From the NCBI GenBank assembly GCA_029573495.1, contig JAKQEI010000027.1, forward strand, positions 1 to 44,965: DNA of 44,965 nucleotides. Direction: 5' to 3'. Shown here piece by piece: positions 42,408 to 44,965 of the stretch; positions within the stretch are counted from its first letter, which is position 1; every line of letters begins with the position of its first letter. The notes under the pieces were generated by a model that was given only the letters and a program-made list of their open reading frames with translations, was not told the origin of the DNA and did not search any database. Made by a program: the position numbers and the translations under genes. The DNA is from Bacteroidota bacterium (lineage in GTDB: Bacteria; Bacteroidota; Bacteroidia; Flavobacteriales_F; PHOS-HE28).

Positions 42408-43750
42408 ACGAGCTGATCCTGCGCCAAGTCACGGTGGTCGATCCCGGTGGTCCGCACCACGACAGTACGGTGGACATCCTGGTGAAGGACGGCGTGATCG
42501 CGAAGGTGGGTGAGCGCGTGAGTGCGAAGGGTGCGCGGGAGGTAACGGGATCGCTTCGCGCCTCGTCCACCGGCGCGCGCGATGACCGGATGACCGGTGA
42601 CGAATTGAAGATCCATGTGAGCCCGGGGTGGGTGGACCTGCGCGCGCACTTCCGCGACCCCGGTGAGGAGTGGAAGTGCGGCATCACCAACGGCCTCGAC
42701 GCCGCCGCCGCCGGAGGCTTCACCGCCGTGGCCGTGCTGCCGAGCACCAAGCCCACCACCGACGACCGCGCGGGCATCGGCTACCTGCTCCAACGCGCCC
42801 AGGGCCATCCGGTGCAGTTGCTGCCCATCGGCGCCCTCACCCAGGGCCTCCAGGGCGAACAGCTCGCCGAACTCTACGACCAGCAACAGGCCGGTGCCGT
42901 GGCCTTCGGGGACGACCAGCGCGCCGTGCGCAACAGCCGGCTGATGCTGCTGGCGCTGCAATACAGCGCGGGCGTGGGCCAGGCGCCCGTGATGGTCTAC
43001 CCCAACGACCCGGACCTAGGCCGTGGCGGGCAGATGCACGAAGGCCCCATGAGCACACGCCTCGGCCTCAAGGGCATCCCGCCCGTGGCCGAAGTGCTGG
43101 CGCTGCAGCGCGACCTGGCCCTGCAGGAGTACGCGGGCGGGCACCTGCACGTGGCCACCGTGAGCACCGCCGAGGGCGTGGCCCTCATCCGCGCGGCCAA
43201 GGCCCGCAAGCAACGCATCACCGCGAGCGTGGCCGCGCACAACCTGTTGCTTGATGATGGCTGCCTGCGCGGCTTCGAGACCTGCTACAAGGTGCTGCCG
43301 CCGCTGCGCGACCTGGAGCACATCGAAGCGCTGCGCGAGGGCGTGAAGGATGGCACCATCGACGCCATCGTGAGCGACCACCGGCCGGAGGACCGCGAGC
43401 ACAAGGTGCTGGAATACGGCCCCGCCGCCTTTGGCATCATCGGGCTGGAGACGGCCTTCGCGGTGGCCAACACCGCACTGAAGGGCCACATGACCTTACG
43501 CCGCTTGATCGAGCGCCTCACCCACGGCCCGCGCGCCGTGCTGGGCCTGCCGAAGGTGCACATCGCCGAAGGCGAACGGGCGGAGATCACCCTCTTCGAT
43601 CCCGAGGTGAACTGGACCTGCACGGAGGACGACCTCGTGAGCAAGAGCCACAACACCCCATTCCTGGGGCAGCGGCTTACGGGACGGGCGTTGGGGGTGG
43701 TGCGTGGAAAGGTGGTAAGGATGGTGCGGGTGACGGAGGGGGTGGCCTGA
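42404..43750 (+). CDS. pyrC: Dihydroorotase-like protein carrying an in-frame repeat-derived insertion
   Basis: The 448-residue amidohydrolase-fold protein has MNELILRQVTVVDPGG, HVSPGWVDLRAHFRDPGEEWKCGITNGLDAAAAGGFTAVAVLPSTKPTTDD and the C-terminal VHIAEGERAEITLFDPEVNWT. The metal-binding HxH of dihydroorotases is RxH here (DLRAHFRDPG), and the IATDH-type motif reads IVSDHRPED, so it may be a non-catalytic paralogue, as in other Flavobacteriales. Residues about 48-65 (TGSLRASSTGARDDRMTG) interrupt a short beta segment, and their DNA (42541-42589) matches the palindromic intergenic repeat at 40210-40260. ATG 42404 overlaps the BatA gene stop. The 3' end is duplicated at about 44335-44450. Confidence 0.9.
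   Translation: MNELILRQVTVVDPGGPHHDSTVDILVKDGVIAKVGERVSAKGAREVTGSLRASSTGARDDRMTGDELKIHVSPGWVDLRAHFRDPGEEWKCGITNGLDAAAAGGFTAVAVLPSTKPTTDDRAGIGYLLQRAQGHPVQLLPIGALTQGLQGEQLAELYDQQQAGAVAFGDDQRAVRNSRLMLLALQYSAGVGQAPVMVYPNDPDLGRGGQMHEGPMSTRLGLKGIPPVAEVLALQRDLALQEYAGGHLHVATVSTAEGVALIRAAKARKQRITASVAAHNLLLDDGCLRGFETCYKVLPPLRDLEHIEALREGVKDGTIDAIVSDHRPEDREHKVLEYGPAAFGIIGLETAFAVANTALKGHMTLRRLIERLTHGPRAVLGLPKVHIAEGERAEITLFDPEVNWTCTEDDLVSKSHNTPFLGQRLTGRALGVVRGKVVRMVRVTEGVA
42541..42589. repeat. Palindromic repeat unit inside pyrC coding sequence
   Basis: GGTAACGG, TCGCTTCGCG, CTCGT and ATGACCG occur in the same order as in the reverse complement of 40210-40260. A second match is the reverse complement of 37629-37676 (GATCGCTTCGC, TCGTTCC, GCGATGACCG). 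The length keeps the reading frame. Confidence 0.75.
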
Positions 43751-43862
43751 GGAACCGGCTACTTTCTACTCATTCATATCACCGGGTGGCCCGAACGCAA
43801 GGTTCCGGCATATATCTTGACAGGCGGATATGTGTCATTGATAATAACCGATCACCACCCCG

Positions 43863-44285
43863 ATGTCACTACTACTGCTCATCGCCCTCGTTGGATTTGG
43901 GATCTACTTCTACAGAAAGCGGCAGCGAGGTGGATCCAGTGCACCTACGATCAACACGCCTCCAGTGGTGGACAAGCTGGTTGGCCGGTTCACGAACCCG
44001 GTGAAGGGAATGGAACTGACCGAGGATGAATGGTCACAGGCGGGGATCCGCATCGAGTTCAAGACAGGAAAGTGCACACATGAAGGTCACACCTTCTATG
44101 CCAAGGATGTCCGATCGATCACGTGGAGAGAGCTGAGCGGTCTTCAGCATCAGGTGCGTATTCAAGTGGAAGACTTTCAGAAACCCGTGATCCTCATCTA
44201 TCTGGTCGGAGTCCATGTGCGTGAGGCATTCGTGGAGCGACTATGTATGGCAATACGCAAAGCAGGTGGGCCGGATTTTCGTTGA
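43863..44285 (+). CDS. Small membrane-anchored hypothetical protein
   Basis: ATG 43863 begins MSLLLLIALVGFGIYFYRKRQRGG, a single membrane helix followed by a basic stretch, then a 110-residue soluble domain (VDKLVGRFTNPVKGMELTEDEWSQAGIRIEFKTGKCTHEGHTFYAKDVRSITWRELSGLQHQVRIQVEDFQKPVILIYLVGVHVREAFVERLCMAIRKAGGP). I do not recognise the family. The base composition looks less GC-rich than the neighbouring pyrC. It lies between the pyrC gene and a diverged duplicate of the pyrC 3' end, so it may have arrived with that segment by recombination. 112 bp separate it from pyrC. Confidence 0.75.
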   Translation: MSLLLLIALVGFGIYFYRKRQRGGSSAPTINTPPVVDKLVGRFTNPVKGMELTEDEWSQAGIRIEFKTGKCTHEGHTFYAKDVRSITWRELSGLQHQVRIQVEDFQKPVILIYLVGVHVREAFVERLCMAIRKAGGPDFR

Positions 44286-44332
44286 ACCATCAAATCTCTT
44301 TTGGGGGATGAAACGGTCGATCAAGAACGACC

Positions 44333-44451
44333 ACTTGAGCCGCAGCCACAACACGCCCTTCCTTGGCCAGAGGCTTACCGGTCGCGCCTTGGGCGTGGTG
44401 TGCGGGGAGGTGGTGCGGATGGTGGGAGCGGTTTCGGCGATTGAGGTGTGA
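44333..44451 (+). pseudogene. Diverged duplicate of the pyrC 3' end
   Basis: The translated stretch SHNTPFLGQRLTGRALGVVCGEVVRMV corresponds to SHNTPFLGQRLTGRALGVVRGKVVRMV at the end of pyrC (43643-43729). By eye about 78 % of the DNA over 90 bp is identical. No 5' part of the gene is present upstream, so it is a remnant, read in frame only as the tail of a short chance ORF from 44215. Confidence 0.85.
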
Positions 44452-44502
44452 GTTTAGTTCGCGCAGGGTCCCGAAGCGGAGACCCTGCACCGGTTTAGAA
44501 TC

Positions 44503-44850
44503 TCAAGGGGCAAGGAGATATGCTGGACCAGATCGGGATCGGGCAACAAGGCCCGCCAGGTCATATATGAGGTACCGTACATGGAAATGCCAATTTATTC
44601 TTTTTAGCAGGTCTTCCAGCATAGACTTAACGAAGGTTGTATTAGTAGACGAGGTGGCAACCATGGTACTCTCAGGATCCTTCTTGTTGTATTCGGTCGA
44701 TCGGTTCGCAAACACGGCAGCAACTATCCCATCCCTAGATCTTGACAGGGTCTCCTCCGAAACCTGCGCATTGGTCTTCCATATTCGGAGACCTTGCGCC
44801 CCGTAACCGTCAGCTCCACTGTAAGCTTCCCCTGTTTTCGGTCCGATCAT
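44503..44850 (-). CDS. Hypothetical protein (uncertain) next to the IS3 remnant
   Basis: The minus-strand frame from ATG 44850 encodes about 115 residues (MIGPKTGEAYSGADGYGAQGLRIWKTNAQVSEETLSRSRDGIVAAVFANRSTEY...), with a Leu-rich C-terminal part (FVKSMLEDLLKRINWHFHVRYLIYDLAGLVARSR). The base composition is lower in GC than most of the window. I recognise no domain. The frame stays open toward the transposase end, so it may be a fragment of a gene cut by the insertion sequence, or a chance ORF. Confidence 0.35.
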   Translation of the reverse strand: MIGPKTGEAYSGADGYGAQGLRIWKTNAQVSEETLSRSRDGIVAAVFANRSTEYNKKDPESTMVATSSTNTTFVKSMLEDLLKRINWHFHVRYLIYDLAGLVARSRSGPAYLLAP

Positions 44851-44873
44851 AACTGGAGGTTCCAAGGGGCGTG

Positions 44874-44965
44874 TTAGGGTTGTGTTTGCGCCGGTGATCG
44901 GTAGCCGAGCGCTTTATGAGGTCTGTGGTTGTTGTAGTCGTCCATCCATTCTTCGGCCTTGTTCC
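44874..44965 (-). mobile_element. IS3-family transposase (OrfB/integrase core) C-terminal end
   Basis: The minus strand, read from the window edge to TAA at 44874-44876, gives NKAEEWMDDYNNHRPHKALG followed by YRSPAQTQP, the signature end of IS3-type DDE transposases (the YNxxRPHxALGYxxP motif). Only 29 residues are inside the window; the remainder and the second inverted repeat lie beyond 44965. The element's end is expected within a few tens of bases left of 44874, but I could not identify a terminal inverted repeat. Confidence 0.9.

Noticed and set aside
44215..44451. 78-codon plus ORF after the small membrane protein gene
   Set aside because: Its first half overlaps the end of the membrane protein gene out of frame and its second half is the pyrC remnant, so it is not a separate gene.

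Overview
The window comes from a high-GC (roughly 60 % by eye) member of the Bacteroidota, most likely a Flavobacteriales-like lineage known mainly from metagenomes. The evidence is a subtilase with a type IX secretion C-terminal sorting domain, several families typical of the phylum (DUF2141, DUF3667, DUF4294, DUF4412-like, BatA-domain protein next to a dihydroorotase-like gene, YwqK-type MORN proteins), promoter cores of the TAnnTTTG type, and few Shine-Dalgarno sequences. Almost everything is chromosomal housekeeping. No rRNA, tRNA, CRISPR array or prophage was seen. The only clear transposase is an IS3-type fragment at the right edge.

Layout. 1-4549 (+): 3'-5' exonuclease (partial), FAH-family hydrolase, then a KDO-biosynthesis-like set: kdsA, an aldolase/transaldolase fused to a CBS pair, a small lipoprotein, and a KdsC-like HAD phosphatase. 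4550-9040 (-): five overlapping genes (mnmA, lipoprotein, T9SS subtilase, aat, DUF2141). 9155-16978: MORN protein, a canonical TalC-type transaldolase, YciO/Sua5 protein, bifunctional NAD(P)HX repair enzyme, OmpA-like protein, an outer-membrane protein and pcm. 17085-22513: Gfo/Idh oxidoreductase, lipoprotein, polyprenyl sugar-phosphate transferase, 3-hydroxyacyl-CoA dehydrogenase, GNAT, DUF4294. 22579-31603: biotin carboxylase, secreted protein, DUF3667 protein, CPA2 antiporter, sucC, MscS channel, LolD-type ATPase. 31692-35582: three neighbouring secreted genes that I read as five copies of one DUF4412-like module. 35586-37347: YdeI family, DUF1761, TIGR02757. 37752-40094: MBOAT plus SGNH-like protein (O-acetylation pair). 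40368-43750: BatA-domain protein and dihydroorotase-like protein. 43751-44965: a small membrane protein between two copies of the pyrC 3' end, an uncertain ORF, and the IS3 edge.

Two things stand out. First, the slot between kdsA and kdsC is filled by an FSA-like aldolase carrying a C-terminal CBS pair. KdsD (arabinose-5-phosphate isomerase, SIS domain plus CBS pair) supplies the KdsA substrate in the textbook pathway, so this fusion may be an alternative or regulated source of arabinose 5-phosphate. Second, the intergenic DNA carries a mosaic family of short repeats (heptamer arrays, a 28-bp box, and a palindromic unit of the GCTTCG...CGAAGC type). One copy of the palindromic unit lies in frame inside the dihydroorotase-like gene and encodes an apparent insertion of about 18 residues, which resembles the behaviour of Rickettsia palindromic elements.

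All assignments rest on reading the translated sequence and recalling families. No database search was run.
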